This document shows, in pieces, positions 1 through 6,959 of a stretch of DNA of 12,521 bases. The first letter of the stretch is position 1. The number at the start of each line of letters is the position of its first letter. A program made the translations under genes and the position numbers. The stretch is from an uncultured Oscillospiraceae bacterium (lineage in GTDB: Bacteria > Bacillota > Clostridia > Oscillospirales > Acutalibacteraceae). The notes under the pieces were generated by a model. It was not told where the DNA came from. It saw only the letters and a program-made list of their open reading frames with translations, and did no database searches. Location of the stretch: positions 1 through 12,521 of the forward strand of contig UQVI01000035.1 of NCBI GenBank assembly GCA_900544515.1. The letters are read 5' to 3'.

Positions 1-76
1 TAGCTGAAAAGATAATGATTTTAAGCAACACTTCGTTATCGCGCCTCAGCTTTATCTGAATGCTTGTTTTTGTTTT
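1..76. other. Short non-coding left edge, downstream of gdhA
   Basis: No gene is supported in this stretch at the left edge. It follows the gdhA stop codon on the minus strand. Short pairings exist (GATAA at 11-15 with TTATC at 36-40, AGCTGA at 3-8 with TCAGCT at 46-51), but the arms are far apart and no T-run follows them. I therefore do not call a terminator; the real end of the gdhA transcript may lie outside the window. Confidence 0.5.
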
Positions 77-1426
77 TTAATAAATGCCCTGTTCCATCAT
101 TGCTTCGGCAACCTTCTCAAAGCCTGCTATATTTGCCCCTGCAACGAGATTGTAACCGAGACCGTATTTTTCTGCTGCCTTAACAGAATTTTTATGAATT
201 GCAATCATAGCGTTATGCAGCTTTTCATCAACTTCCTCTGCCGTCCATGAAAGGCGCTGGCTGTTCTGACTCATTTCAAGTCCCGATACACATACACCGC
301 CTGCATTGACTGCTTTTGATGGTGCAACAATGATTTCATCGGTGTCCATAAACAGGTCAAGTGCCTCTTCCGTTGTCGGCATATTTGCAACTTCGATATA
401 ATACTTTGTACCATTTGCAATGATTTGCTTGGCTTCCTCAATACCTATTTCATTTTGAGTTGCACAAGGCATTGCTACATCAACTTTAACGCCCCACGGC
501 TTTTGATTTGCAAAGAAAGGTACATCGAATTTATCTGCATAATCCTGGCATCTATCTCTTCCTGATGCGCGCATTTCAAGAAGATAATCAATTTTTTCTT
601 TTGTAATGATTCCGTCCTTATCATATATATAGCCATCAGGACCAGAAATGGTAACAGGAATTCCACCGAGCTCTGCAATTTTTTTACATGCGCCCCAGGC
701 AACATTTCCGAAACCTGATATAGCAAAGGTTTTTCCTTCTATATTGTCGTTCTGGTGCTTAAATACCTCGCAGGTGTAGTATACGGCACCATAGCCGGTA
801 GCCTCAGGTCGGATAAGTGAACCGCCGTATGATAGGCCTTTTCCTGTAATAACACCATTTTCAAACGCATCTGAAATTCTTTTGTACTGACCGAAAAGGA
901 ATCCGATTTCTCTTGAGCCGACACCTATGTCACCGGCAGGAACATCCACATTGGGACCGATGTGGCGATAAAGCTCTGTCATAAATGCCTGGCAGAATCT
1001 CATAATTTCACCTTTGCTTCTGCCTCGCGGATCAAAGTCGGAGCCGCCTTTGGCACCTCCCATAGGAAGTCCTGTCAGCGAATTTTTAAAGGTCTGTTCA
1101 AAGCCTAAGAAATACATAATTGATGAGTTTACACTCGGATGGAAACGAAGTCCGCCTTTGTATGGACCTATACTGGAGTTAAACTGTACACGGTAGCCTC
1201 TGTTTATCTGCGTTTTTCCTGCATCGTCTACCCACGCAACACGGAAGGTGATCAGTCTGTCCGGCTCTGCCATTCTTGTGAGCAAATCATCTTCTACATA
1301 TTCCGGATGCTGCTCTATCACTTTTTCAAGTGAGCGGAAAACCTCCTTGACACACTGAATATATTCAGGTTTTGCATTATCACGCTTCTGAACTGTTTTG
1401 ATTACGTTTTCTATGTATTCATTCAT
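77..1426 (-). CDS. gdhA: Glutamate dehydrogenase, hexameric type (NAD or NADP)
   Basis: This cytoplasmic enzyme interconverts 2-oxoglutarate plus ammonia and L-glutamate, linking nitrogen assimilation or glutamate breakdown to central carbon metabolism. At 449 residues it has the normal length of the small hexameric family. The substrate domain shows K90 in the GPYKGGLRFHP motif, K114, K126 in LPMGGAKGG and D166 in PAGDIGVG. These match by register the catalytic K89, K113, K125 and D165 of the Clostridium symbiosum enzyme as I recall it. The Rossmann glycine motif GFGNVA is at residues 238-243. The start is set by AAGGGGG at 1437-1443, ten bases before the ATG. It has its own promoter and sits behind the transporter terminator, so it is probably transcribed alone. 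Automated tools would call it NADP-specific, but the segment after the second Rossmann strand (SGPDGYIYD, residues 262-270) resembles the NAD-dependent C. symbiosum protein, so coenzyme use is open. Confidence 0.97.
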   Translation of the reverse strand: MNEYIENVIKTVQKRDNAKPEYIQCVKEVFRSLEKVIEQHPEYVEDDLLTRMAEPDRLITFRVAWVDDAGKTQINRGYRVQFNSSIGPYKGGLRFHPSVNSSIMYFLGFEQTFKNSLTGLPMGGAKGGSDFDPRGRSKGEIMRFCQAFMTELYRHIGPNVDVPAGDIGVGSREIGFLFGQYKRISDAFENGVITGKGLSYGGSLIRPEATGYGAVYYTCEVFKHQNDNIEGKTFAISGFGNVAWGACKKIAELGGIPVTISGPDGYIYDKDGIITKEKIDYLLEMRASGRDRCQDYADKFDVPFFANQKPWGVKVDVAMPCATQNEIGIEEAKQIIANGTKYYIEVANMPTTEEALDLFMDTDEIIVAPSKAVNAGGVCVSGLEMSQNSQRLSWTAEEVDEKLHNAMIAIHKNSVKAAEKYGLGYNLVAGANIAGFEKVAEAMMEQGIY

Positions 1427-1454
1427 AAAAATACATCCCCCTTGTTTTATATAC

Positions 1455-1470
1455 GTGAGCCACTGCTCAC
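1455..1470 (-). promoter_or_regulatory. Hairpin or dyad in the gdhA leader
   Basis: GTGAGC at 1455-1460 and GCTCAC at 1465-1470 form a perfect 6-bp stem with a 4-base loop. It lies between the proposed gdhA -10 box and the ribosome binding site, probably about ten bases into the transcript. It could stabilise the 5' end of the mRNA or be a repressor operator just downstream of the start of transcription. It has no T-run, so it is not an intrinsic terminator. The structure is visible in the sequence; its function is inferred. Confidence 0.45.
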
Positions 1471-1486
1471 AATCTTTACAACTAAT

Positions 1487-1514
1487 ACTATAATACTTTT
1501 ACGAAAAAATACAA
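1487..1514 (-). promoter_or_regulatory. Proposed gdhA promoter
   Basis: Read on the minus strand, TTGTAT (1509-1514) is followed after 16 bases by TATAGT (1487-1492), an acceptable sigma-A -35/-10 pair. An overlapping TATTAT is an alternative -10 box. Transcription would start near 1480, giving a leader of about 50 bases that contains the 1455-1470 hairpin. The terminator just upstream (1555-1597) supports an independent promoter here. The match is by eye only, and AT-rich sequence gives many partial matches. Confidence 0.5.
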
Positions 1515-1554
1515 TAGATATTTTAAAACTTGTGCAAATTATACAAATACTGAC

Positions 1555-1597
1555 AAAAAATAAACCGTAGTACAACGCTTTCATTGTACTACGGTTT
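1555..1597 (-). terminator. Rho-independent terminator of the NSS transporter gene
   Basis: AAACCGTAGTACAA at 1562-1575 and its exact complement at 1584-1597 form a 14-bp perfect stem with an 8-base loop (CGCTTTCA). On the minus strand the stem runs into a T-rich tract (TTTATTTTTT, 1555-1564). It begins seven bases after the transporter stop codon, so it ends that transcript before gdhA. The plus-strand side has only a short T-run, so strong bidirectional action is less likely. Confidence 0.9.
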
Positions 1598-1603
1598 TGT
1601 TAC

Positions 1604-2995
1604 TTAAAATATTCCGACAGCCTGGAATAATAATACAAAAATCAAAATCGGAACAACAAATTTCATCATAACAATATAGATTGTTTTACGTGAAAATTTT
1701 TCGCCGTTTTTTGTAACCTCGTCAATAATTGTTTTCGGTTTTGCAACCCAACCGATGAGTATGCACGTGAGCAGTGCAACAAGAGGCATAAGAATATTGT
1801 TGCTGAGATAATCAAATACGTCAAGTATCTGACCTACAGAACCGTTAGGGAGCTTAAGCTCAAAGTAGAACAGATTATAGCCAAGACAAACAATTATACC
1901 GAAAACGAGCGCATAAGCTGTAACAATGATTGTGCTCTTTTTTCTGGAAAAATTATATCTGTCCATTATGCTTGATACGATTGCTTCCATTACCGATACA
2001 CAGGATGTTACAGCTGCAAATATAACCATAAGGAAGAAAAGTATACCGATTACGGTGCCAGTTTTTCCCATATTTGCAAATACCTTAGGAAGAGATACAA
2101 ACATCAGTCCGGGTCCTGCTGACATACCTTCCTTACCCATAAATACAAATACGGCAGGTACAATCATAAGTCCTGCAAGCAAAGCGACAATTGTATCAAA
2201 TATCTCAATCTGATTAATTGATTTCATGAGGTTTGTATCATCATTTACATAGGAGCCATATGCAATCATAATACCCATGGCAACGCTGATTGAGAAGAAC
2301 AGCTGTCCCATAGCGTCCATAAGGATAATAAAGAAATCTTTAAAAGTTACATTTGTGAAATCCGGTACAAGATAGATTTTAAGACCTTCAAGGCCTGTAC
2401 GTGTTATACCGTCTGCATCAGTATAGCTGAGCGTTAATGAATATACAGATATACCTATAACAAGCAACAGTAATATCGGCATAAGTACCTTACTTGATTT
2501 TTCGATACCCTTATTTACACCGCAGAATACGGTGATAGAAGTCAGTGCAAGAAAAACCAGCATCCATATAATCGGCTGCCATTGCTGTGTGATATAACCT
2601 GTAAAATATCCGTCAGCAGCGGCGTCTGCACCACGACCGCTTATAAATGTGAAAAAGTATTTCAACACCCATCCGCCGATTGTACAGTAGTATGGCAGGA
2701 TGATTACAGGTACGAGTGTGGCAAGTGTACCTATTCCCTTGAATTTTTTGTTGATTTTTCCGTAGGCGGTAAGGGGACTCTGCTTTGTTTTTCTGCCTAT
2801 TGCAATTTCTGTTGTCAGAAGAGCAAAGCCAAAGGTAAGTGCAAGTATAATGTAACACAGTATAAATAAACCGCCGTTATCCTTTGCCGCTAAGTATGGG
2901 AATCTCCAAATGTTCCCCAAGCCTACGGCACTTCCTGCTGCAGCAAGTACAAAGCCTATTGAGCCGGTAAAGCTGCTTCTTTTCTTTTCACTCAT
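1604..2995 (-). CDS. Sodium-dependent transporter, NSS (SNF) family
   Basis: This is an inner-membrane secondary transporter that couples uptake of an amino acid or related small molecule to the sodium gradient (LeuT fold). At 463 residues, with about eleven or twelve hydrophobic segments, it has the usual size of bacterial members such as MhsT. The signature of transmembrane helix 1, GSAVGLGNIWRFPY, is at residues 21-34. By alignment with LeuT, A23 and N28 fall at sodium site 1, and G21 and V24 at sodium site 2. The helix-8 equivalent AAVTS has T330 and S331 at the sodium-2 positions. The substrate cannot be read from sequence; tryptophan, tyrosine, branched-chain amino acids and alanine are all known in the family. 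The start is fixed by AAGGAG (3001-3006), five bases before the ATG. The gene has its own promoter and terminator, so it is monocistronic. Confidence 0.95.
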   Translation of the reverse strand: MSEKKRSSFTGSIGFVLAAAGSAVGLGNIWRFPYLAAKDNGGLFILCYIILALTFGFALLTTEIAIGRKTKQSPLTAYGKINKKFKGIGTLATLVPVIILPYYCTIGGWVLKYFFTFISGRGADAAADGYFTGYITQQWQPIIWMLVFLALTSITVFCGVNKGIEKSSKVLMPILLLLVIGISVYSLTLSYTDADGITRTGLEGLKIYLVPDFTNVTFKDFFIILMDAMGQLFFSISVAMGIMIAYGSYVNDDTNLMKSINQIEIFDTIVALLAGLMIVPAVFVFMGKEGMSAGPGLMFVSLPKVFANMGKTGTVIGILFFLMVIFAAVTSCVSVMEAIVSSIMDRYNFSRKKSTIIVTAYALVFGIIVCLGYNLFYFELKLPNGSVGQILDVFDYLSNNILMPLVALLTCILIGWVAKPKTIIDEVTKNGEKFSRKTIYIVMMKFVVPILIFVLLFQAVGIF

Positions 2996-3008
2996 AATTT
3001 CTCCTTGC

Positions 3009-3026
3009 TATTGGATTAAGCCAATA
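3009..3026 (-). promoter_or_regulatory. Small hairpin next to the transporter ribosome binding site
   Basis: TATTGG (3009-3014) and CCAATA (3021-3026) form a 6-bp stem with a 6-base loop in the transporter leader. It ends two bases before the AAGGAG site on the minus strand. Its placement could modulate ribosome access or mRNA stability. The stem is weak (two G-C pairs), so any function is a guess. Confidence 0.25.
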
Positions 3027-3029
3027 ATA

Positions 3030-3122
3030 TTTAACATATTTTATTTATAATATTTCTTTTTGGTAATAATTGCAAGCCACTGCGTTAATAGTTTAACATA
3101 TTAAAGCGAAATGCTATGTTAA
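3030..3122. repeat. Three copies of TTAACATA in the divergent control region
   Basis: TTAACATA occurs at 3031-3038 and 3093-3100, each inside the 11-base word TTTAACATATT (3030-3040 and 3092-3102). It occurs inverted, as TATGTTAA, at 3115-3122. The copies bracket the proposed transporter promoter, and the last two form an inverted pair with a 14-base spacer. This could be a set of operator sites for a regulator of the transporter. The surrounding DNA is very AT-rich, so chance similarity is a real alternative. Confidence 0.35.
3047..3075 (-). promoter_or_regulatory. Proposed promoter of the NSS transporter gene
   Basis: On the minus strand, TTGCAA (3070-3075) and TATTAT (3047-3052) are separated by 17 bases, the optimal sigma-A spacing. 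Transcription would start about 40-45 bases before the transporter ATG. The position between the divergent genes and the good spacing support it. Confidence 0.6.
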
Positions 3123-3142
3123 TAAAAGTGAAATATGATTCG

Positions 3143-3157
3143 AAATGTAACACATTT
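3143..3157. promoter_or_regulatory. Dyad upstream of the polysaccharide operon promoter
   Basis: AAATGT (3143-3148) and ACATTT (3152-3157) form an inverted repeat with a 3-base centre (AAC). It ends eleven bases before the -35 box of the operon promoter. That is a usual place for an activator, or for a regulator shared with the divergent transporter. I do not recognise the motif as that of a known family. Confidence 0.35.
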
Positions 3158-3168
3158 TTTATGATTTA

Positions 3169-3197
3169 TTGACTATATATGTTTTTTATATTATAAT
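3169..3197 (+). promoter_or_regulatory. Polysaccharide operon promoter, near consensus
   Basis: TTGACT (3169-3174) and TATAAT (3192-3197) are separated by exactly 17 bases: five of six consensus bases at -35 and a perfect -10. Transcription would begin near 3204, leaving a leader of about 30 bases before the aldolase ATG. That is too short for a riboswitch or antitermination leader. This looks like a strong promoter for the whole downstream operon, as I see no other promoter-sized gap after it. Confidence 0.8.
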
Positions 3198-3235
3198 TAT
3201 ATAAGTTATTTTGGATATTCGTGTAGGAAACAGCC

Positions 3236-4051
3236 ATGTTAAATTTAATGTACATAACCAATAATCCTGAAATTGCACTTGTTGCACAGTCCTGCGGTGT
3301 TGACAGAATATTTGTTGATATGGAGTATATCGGTAAATATGAACGGCAAGGCGGAATGGATACCGTACAGAATCATCATACCGTTTCTGATGTAAAAAAT
3401 GTCAGAAAAGTACTGGACAAGTCTCAGCTTCTGGTCAGAGTGAATCCTATACATCCGGATTCAGAGACTGAAATCGAGGCAGTTATTCATGCCGGTGCTG
3501 ATATTATTATGCTCCCTATGTGGAGGAATGCCAACGATGTTTCTGCGTTTCTCAATTTTGTAAACGGCAGAGCAAAAACAATGCTTCTTCTTGAAAATGT
3601 AGATGCAGTAAATCATCTTGACAGTGTTCTTGAGCTTGAGGGTATTGACGAAATTCATATAGGTCTTAATGACTTGCATCTCAGTCTTAAGCGTAAATTT
3701 CTTTTTGAACTTCTGGCTGATGATACGGTTGAGCAGATTGCAAAAAAATTAGTAAGAGCCGGTGTGAAATTCGGTTTCGGCGGCTTCGGCAGAATTAAAG
3801 AGGGTCTGTTGCCTGCCGAATATATTGTTGCTGAGCATTATCGTCTTGGTTCTTCAGTCGCTATTCTTTCAAGGAGCTTCTGCAATAGCAGTAAAATAGA
3901 GGATATGAACAAGCTTAAGGATATTTTCAAAAACGGAGTAGAGGAACTTCGTGCTTATGAAAAATATCTTGAGAGCTGTGACAGCAGCTTTTTTGCCGAA
4001 ACGCATAAAAAGCTGTGTTCGTGTGTTGAAAAAATCATTGGGGAGATTTAA
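3236..4051 (+). CDS. HpcH/HpaI aldolase / citrate lyase family protein
   Basis: At 271 residues this is a TIM-barrel enzyme of the pyruvate/PEP-using HpcH/HpaI group, which makes or cleaves C-C bonds through a metal-bound pyruvate enolate. Visible family features are H47-H48 (candidate base), R68 in LLVRVNP, and metal ligands E120 (LLLEN) and D146 (IGLNDL). The C-terminal part contains FGFGGFGRI and LLPAEYIVAEHYRLGSS. The ATG is preceded by AGGAAA (3225-3230). It is the first gene of the polysaccharide operon, one base ahead of the priming transferase gene. I therefore infer that it supplies or modifies a sugar-acid or other building block for the polymer, or a pyruvate-derived group. Its substrate cannot be read here. 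All expected catalytic residues appear to be kept, so it is probably active. Confidence 0.85.
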   Translation: MLNLMYITNNPEIALVAQSCGVDRIFVDMEYIGKYERQGGMDTVQNHHTVSDVKNVRKVLDKSQLLVRVNPIHPDSETEIEAVIHAGADIIMLPMWRNANDVSAFLNFVNGRAKTMLLLENVDAVNHLDSVLELEGIDEIHIGLNDLHLSLKRKFLFELLADDTVEQIAKKLVRAGVKFGFGGFGRIKEGLLPAEYIVAEHYRLGSSVAILSRSFCNSSKIEDMNKLKDIFKNGVEELRAYEKYLESCDSSFFAETHKKLCSCVEKIIGEI

Positions 4052-4052
4052 A

Positions 4053-4700
4053 ATGTATAAGGTTTTTAAACGTTTTTCTGATATTGTTATTTCACTTTTT
4101 GCACTGATTATTTTGTCACCGCTGATGCTTTTGACAGCCCTGGCAATCAAACTTGATTCAAAGGGTTCGGTGGTATTCAAGCAGGAGAGACTGGGATATA
4201 AAGCAAAGGTGTTTCACATTTACAAATTCCGTTCAATGTGTGAAAATGCTGAGCAGATGGGTACAGGTCAGTATTCCTTTGCAGGAGATATGAGAGTTAC
4301 CAAAGTCGGAAAATTTATAAGAGCGACGAGTATTGATGAATTGCCGCAGCTTATCAATGTGTTAAAGGGAGAAATGTCACTGGTCGGCTTTCGTCCGCCG
4401 CTTACCTATCATCCGTGGGATATAAGTGAATATACCGATGAACAGCTCAGGATGTTTGATGTGCGTCCGGGAATTACCGGCTGGGCACAGGTAAACGGCA
4501 GAAAGCATACAGAATGGCACGAGAGAATAAGGCTTAATGTTTATTATGTAGATCATATCAGCCTTTTTCTTGATATAAAAATTTTGTTTATGACTGTTTT
4601 CAGTGTGCTGAAGAATGAGGATAATGTTAACGTTACTGAGACCGTAAGGGGAACAGCAGCGGACATTAATGCCAATAACGAGACAACAGAAACTGTTTAA
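4053..4700 (+). CDS. Priming phosphoglycosyl transferase (undecaprenyl-phosphate sugar transferase)
   Basis: This enzyme starts the repeat unit by transferring a sugar-1-phosphate from a UDP-sugar to undecaprenyl phosphate on the cytoplasmic side of the membrane. The protein is 215 residues, the short monotopic form like PglC, without the extra membrane helices of full-length WcaJ/WbaP. The N-terminus has KRFSDI and one hydrophobic segment (about 11-32) with a Ser-Pro (22-23), the break typical of the re-entrant helix. VFKQERLGY, then FHIYKFRSM, precede the catalytic D95-E96 dyad in SIDELPQLINVLKGEMSLVG. The start is the ATG after GGGGAG (4040-4045), not the in-frame ATG at 3951, which lies deep inside the aldolase gene. 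The last 30 or so residues form a polar Thr/Asn-rich tail of unknown role. The sugar cannot be assigned. Confidence 0.93.
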   Translation: MYKVFKRFSDIVISLFALIILSPLMLLTALAIKLDSKGSVVFKQERLGYKAKVFHIYKFRSMCENAEQMGTGQYSFAGDMRVTKVGKFIRATSIDELPQLINVLKGEMSLVGFRPPLTYHPWDISEYTDEQLRMFDVRPGITGWAQVNGRKHTEWHERIRLNVYYVDHISLFLDIKILFMTVFSVLKNEDNVNVTETVRGTAADINANNETTETV

Positions 4701-4716
4701 TAATCGGAGAGTACAT

Positions 4717-5853
4717 ATGAAAGTATTATTTGTTGCAACGGTACGCAGTCATATCGGTCAGTTCCATATGCCGTTTATTGAGGAACTGAAAAAACGCGGC
4801 TGTGAGGTTCATGCCGCATATAAGGATAATTCAGCTGATAAACAGGGCCTTGATTTATCTGCAGTTGATAAGGTGTTTGAAGTGCCTTTCAGCAGAAGTC
4901 CGTACAGTACAAGCAATATCAAGGCATATAAGGTACTGAAAAAAATCATTGATGAAAATCATTATGATGCAATTCACTGCCATACGCCGATGGGTGCTGT
5001 TGTTACACGTCTTGCTGCAAAAAATGCAAGAAAAAAAGGCACTAAAATCATTTATACGGCGCACGGCTTTCATTTCTATAAGGGTGCATCAAAATTCAAC
5101 TGGCTTGTTTTCTATCCCATTGAAAAATATCTTGCAAAATATACGGATTGCCTTATTACCATAAATAAGGAGGACTATGAGCTTGCCAGGAGAAAAGGCT
5201 TTAAAACACCGAAAATCAAGCACGTGGACGGTGTAGGTGTTGATATCAGCCGTTTTCACAGCGTAACGGCTTCTGAAAAGTCACAGCTCAGAAAGGAATA
5301 TGGTTATCGTGACAGTGACTTCCTGATGATTTATCCTGCTGATTTTTGTAAACGGAAAAATCAGAATATGCTTTTTGACACACTTAAATTACTGCTTGAA
5401 AAGAACAGTAATTTTAAATTGCTTCTTCCGGGACTCGATGAGTTCGCTCAGCCGTATATTGAATACGCTAAGGAAATCGGCGTTTATGATCACATAAGAG
5501 TTATGGGCTACAGGCGTGATATTGACAAGCTAGTAGGAATGTGTGATCTGTCAGTTTCGTCCAGCAGGCAGGAGGGTCTGCCGATTAATCTGATCGAGGC
5601 AATGGCAATCGGAAATGCGATTGTTGCCTCTGATGTCAGAGGAAATAATGATTTAGTTGTTAACGGCAGAAACGGATTCCTTGTAGAACTCAATCATTCA
5701 CAGGAAATGGCAGATGCTGTTTTAAAGCTGTATAATTATCCTGAACTCGCTGAGTCTTTCAGAAAACAAAATAACAGTATGGTTAAAAAATATAGCGTTG
5801 ACAGCGTAATCAGTCATATGGTTGAAATTTATAAGGATTTAGGTTTGTTATGA
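4717..5853 (+). CDS. Glycosyltransferase family 4 (GT-B fold)
   Basis: This is a retaining, nucleotide-sugar-dependent transferase that adds a sugar to the lipid-linked repeat unit in the cytoplasm. It has 378 residues. The N-terminal acceptor domain shows GQFHMPFIEELKKRG (14-28), HCHTPMG, and an IYTAHGFHFYKGA motif like those of EpsD/CapM-type enzymes. The C-terminal donor domain has the GT4 EX7E motif with E286 and E294 in EGLPINLIEAM. The start is the ATG after GGAGAG (4706-4711); an in-frame ATG at 4669 lies inside the previous gene and lacks this site. Its stop overlaps the next start codon (ATGA, 5850-5853), indicating translational coupling. Coming second after the priming enzyme, it may add the second sugar, though gene order is weak evidence for this. 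Confidence 0.93.
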   Translation: MKVLFVATVRSHIGQFHMPFIEELKKRGCEVHAAYKDNSADKQGLDLSAVDKVFEVPFSRSPYSTSNIKAYKVLKKIIDENHYDAIHCHTPMGAVVTRLAAKNARKKGTKIIYTAHGFHFYKGASKFNWLVFYPIEKYLAKYTDCLITINKEDYELARRKGFKTPKIKHVDGVGVDISRFHSVTASEKSQLRKEYGYRDSDFLMIYPADFCKRKNQNMLFDTLKLLLEKNSNFKLLLPGLDEFAQPYIEYAKEIGVYDHIRVMGYRRDIDKLVGMCDLSVSSSRQEGLPINLIEAMAIGNAIVASDVRGNNDLVVNGRNGFLVELNHSQEMADAVLKLYNYPELAESFRKQNNSMVKKYSVDSVISHMVEIYKDLGLL

Positions 5854-6932
5854 GAGTTTTACATATGATTCCCGACATCGGAATATCCAACGGCGTTATG
5901 AGTGTTATTCTTAACTATTTTAAAGCAATGCCTGAAGATATTAAATTTGATGTTGTCTATTTTTCAGAGACGGAAAAAACAAGACAGGCTGATATTGAAG
6001 CCTTAGGGGGCAGAGTGTTTAAAATTGATGCTCCGTCACCAAAGGACCTGATAACAGGCAAGATGAATTCCTTTTTTGAAAAGCATTCGGATGAATGGCA
6101 TGCGCTTCATATTCATTGTCCGCATTTTGCAGTTTTTATTGCTCCATACGCAAAAAAGTACGGAATCCATAAAATTGCAATGCATTGTCATTCTACCTGG
6201 TATTCACTTGATCCGAAAAATAATTTCAGAAATAAAATGCTATATCTTATGGGAAGCAGAACGGTTGATACAAAATTTGCCTGCGGTAAGGCTGCAGGGC
6301 ATTTCTGGTACGGCAGCGATAAAAATTTTACAGTGCTGCCCAATGCAATTGATTGTGATAAATTCAGATATAATGAAGAAATCAGAAATAAGAAAAGAGA
6401 AGAGCTGGGTCTAAAGGATTCTTTTATCGTGGGGCATCTTGGAAGAGTTTCTCCCCCTCAGAAGAATCATACCTTTCTTCTCAAAGTATTTTCTCAGATA
6501 AAAAAGAAAAAGGGAAATGCGGTTCTGCTTATGGCAGGCGCTGACAAAAATGAAGAGCTGGATGCTCTTTCAAAACAGCTTGGAATTGAAAAGGATATAT
6601 TCTTTTTAGGGGCAAGAACAGATGTTTGTGAGCTTTGTCAGGCGTATGATTTGTTTCTGTTCCCATCATTCTGGGAGGGTCTGCCGGTATCTGTTGTAGA
6701 GGCGCAGGCAGCAGGTCTTCCGGTAGTAATGTCTGACTCAGTAACGGACGAGGTCTGTGTAACAGATCATATTATTTCTCTGTCGCTCAGTGAATCACCT
6801 GAGATATGGACGCAGAGAGCACTGGATTTTGCAGAGCAGAAAAACAGATATACATTTGACATTATGAAAAAAAGCGGCTGGGATATTTATGAATGTGCCG
6901 AAAGACTTGTAAAATATTATAAGAATCATTAA
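5850..6932 (+). CDS. Glycosyltransferase family 4, EpsF-like
   Basis: This is another GT-B transferase of 360 residues for building the repeat unit. The N-terminus MRVLHMIPDIGISNGV resembles the loop of EpsF-like enzymes that usually reads GG(V/A)E. IAMHCHSTW and VLPNAIDCDKF mark the domain junction. The donor domain contains VGHLGRVSPPQKNH and the EX7E pair E276 and E284 in EGLPVSVVEAQ. It is clearly similar in the C-terminal half to the GT4 at 10114-11235 (shared REEL, VGH.G, QTF/HTFL, FPS, LPVS..EAQ, SD.VT). The ATG lies in the four-base overlap with the previous gene, so translation is probably coupled. A 27-base gap with a strong ribosome site follows. Donor and acceptor sugars are unknown. 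Confidence 0.92.
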   Translation: MRVLHMIPDIGISNGVMSVILNYFKAMPEDIKFDVVYFSETEKTRQADIEALGGRVFKIDAPSPKDLITGKMNSFFEKHSDEWHALHIHCPHFAVFIAPYAKKYGIHKIAMHCHSTWYSLDPKNNFRNKMLYLMGSRTVDTKFACGKAAGHFWYGSDKNFTVLPNAIDCDKFRYNEEIRNKKREELGLKDSFIVGHLGRVSPPQKNHTFLLKVFSQIKKKKGNAVLLMAGADKNEELDALSKQLGIEKDIFFLGARTDVCELCQAYDLFLFPSFWEGLPVSVVEAQAAGLPVVMSDSVTDEVCVTDHIISLSLSESPEIWTQRALDFAEQKNRYTFDIMKKSGWDIYECAERLVKYYKNH

Positions 6933-6959
6933 ATTAGATTGGATTTGGAGGTGTAAAAA

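Noticed and set aside
3..51. Distant complementary words downstream of gdhA, considered as a terminator
   Set aside because: Arms are short, interrupted and separated by a long loop, and no T-run follows on the minus strand.
1562..1597. Perfect 14-bp inverted repeat considered as an insertion-sequence end or operator
   Set aside because: Stem, small loop and T-tract directly after the transporter stop codon make it a typical intrinsic terminator.
2582..2869. 95-codon plus-strand open frame (and a similar one at 1926-2213)
   Set aside because: Both are antisense to the transporter gene, whose protein is clearly conserved. Their translations look like no known family.
3198..3235. Possible riboswitch or antitermination leader before the polysaccharide operon
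   Set aside because: The leader from the proposed start site is only about 30 bases, too short for a riboswitch, and holds no terminator hairpin.
3951..4052. 34-residue N-terminal extension of the priming transferase from ATG 3951
   Set aside because: It lies inside the aldolase gene in another frame. The ATG at 4053 has GGGGAG seven bases ahead and gives the normal PglC-type N-terminus.
3869..4180. 103-codon minus-strand open frame
   Set aside because: It is antisense across the aldolase/priming transferase junction, with both real genes well supported on the plus strand.
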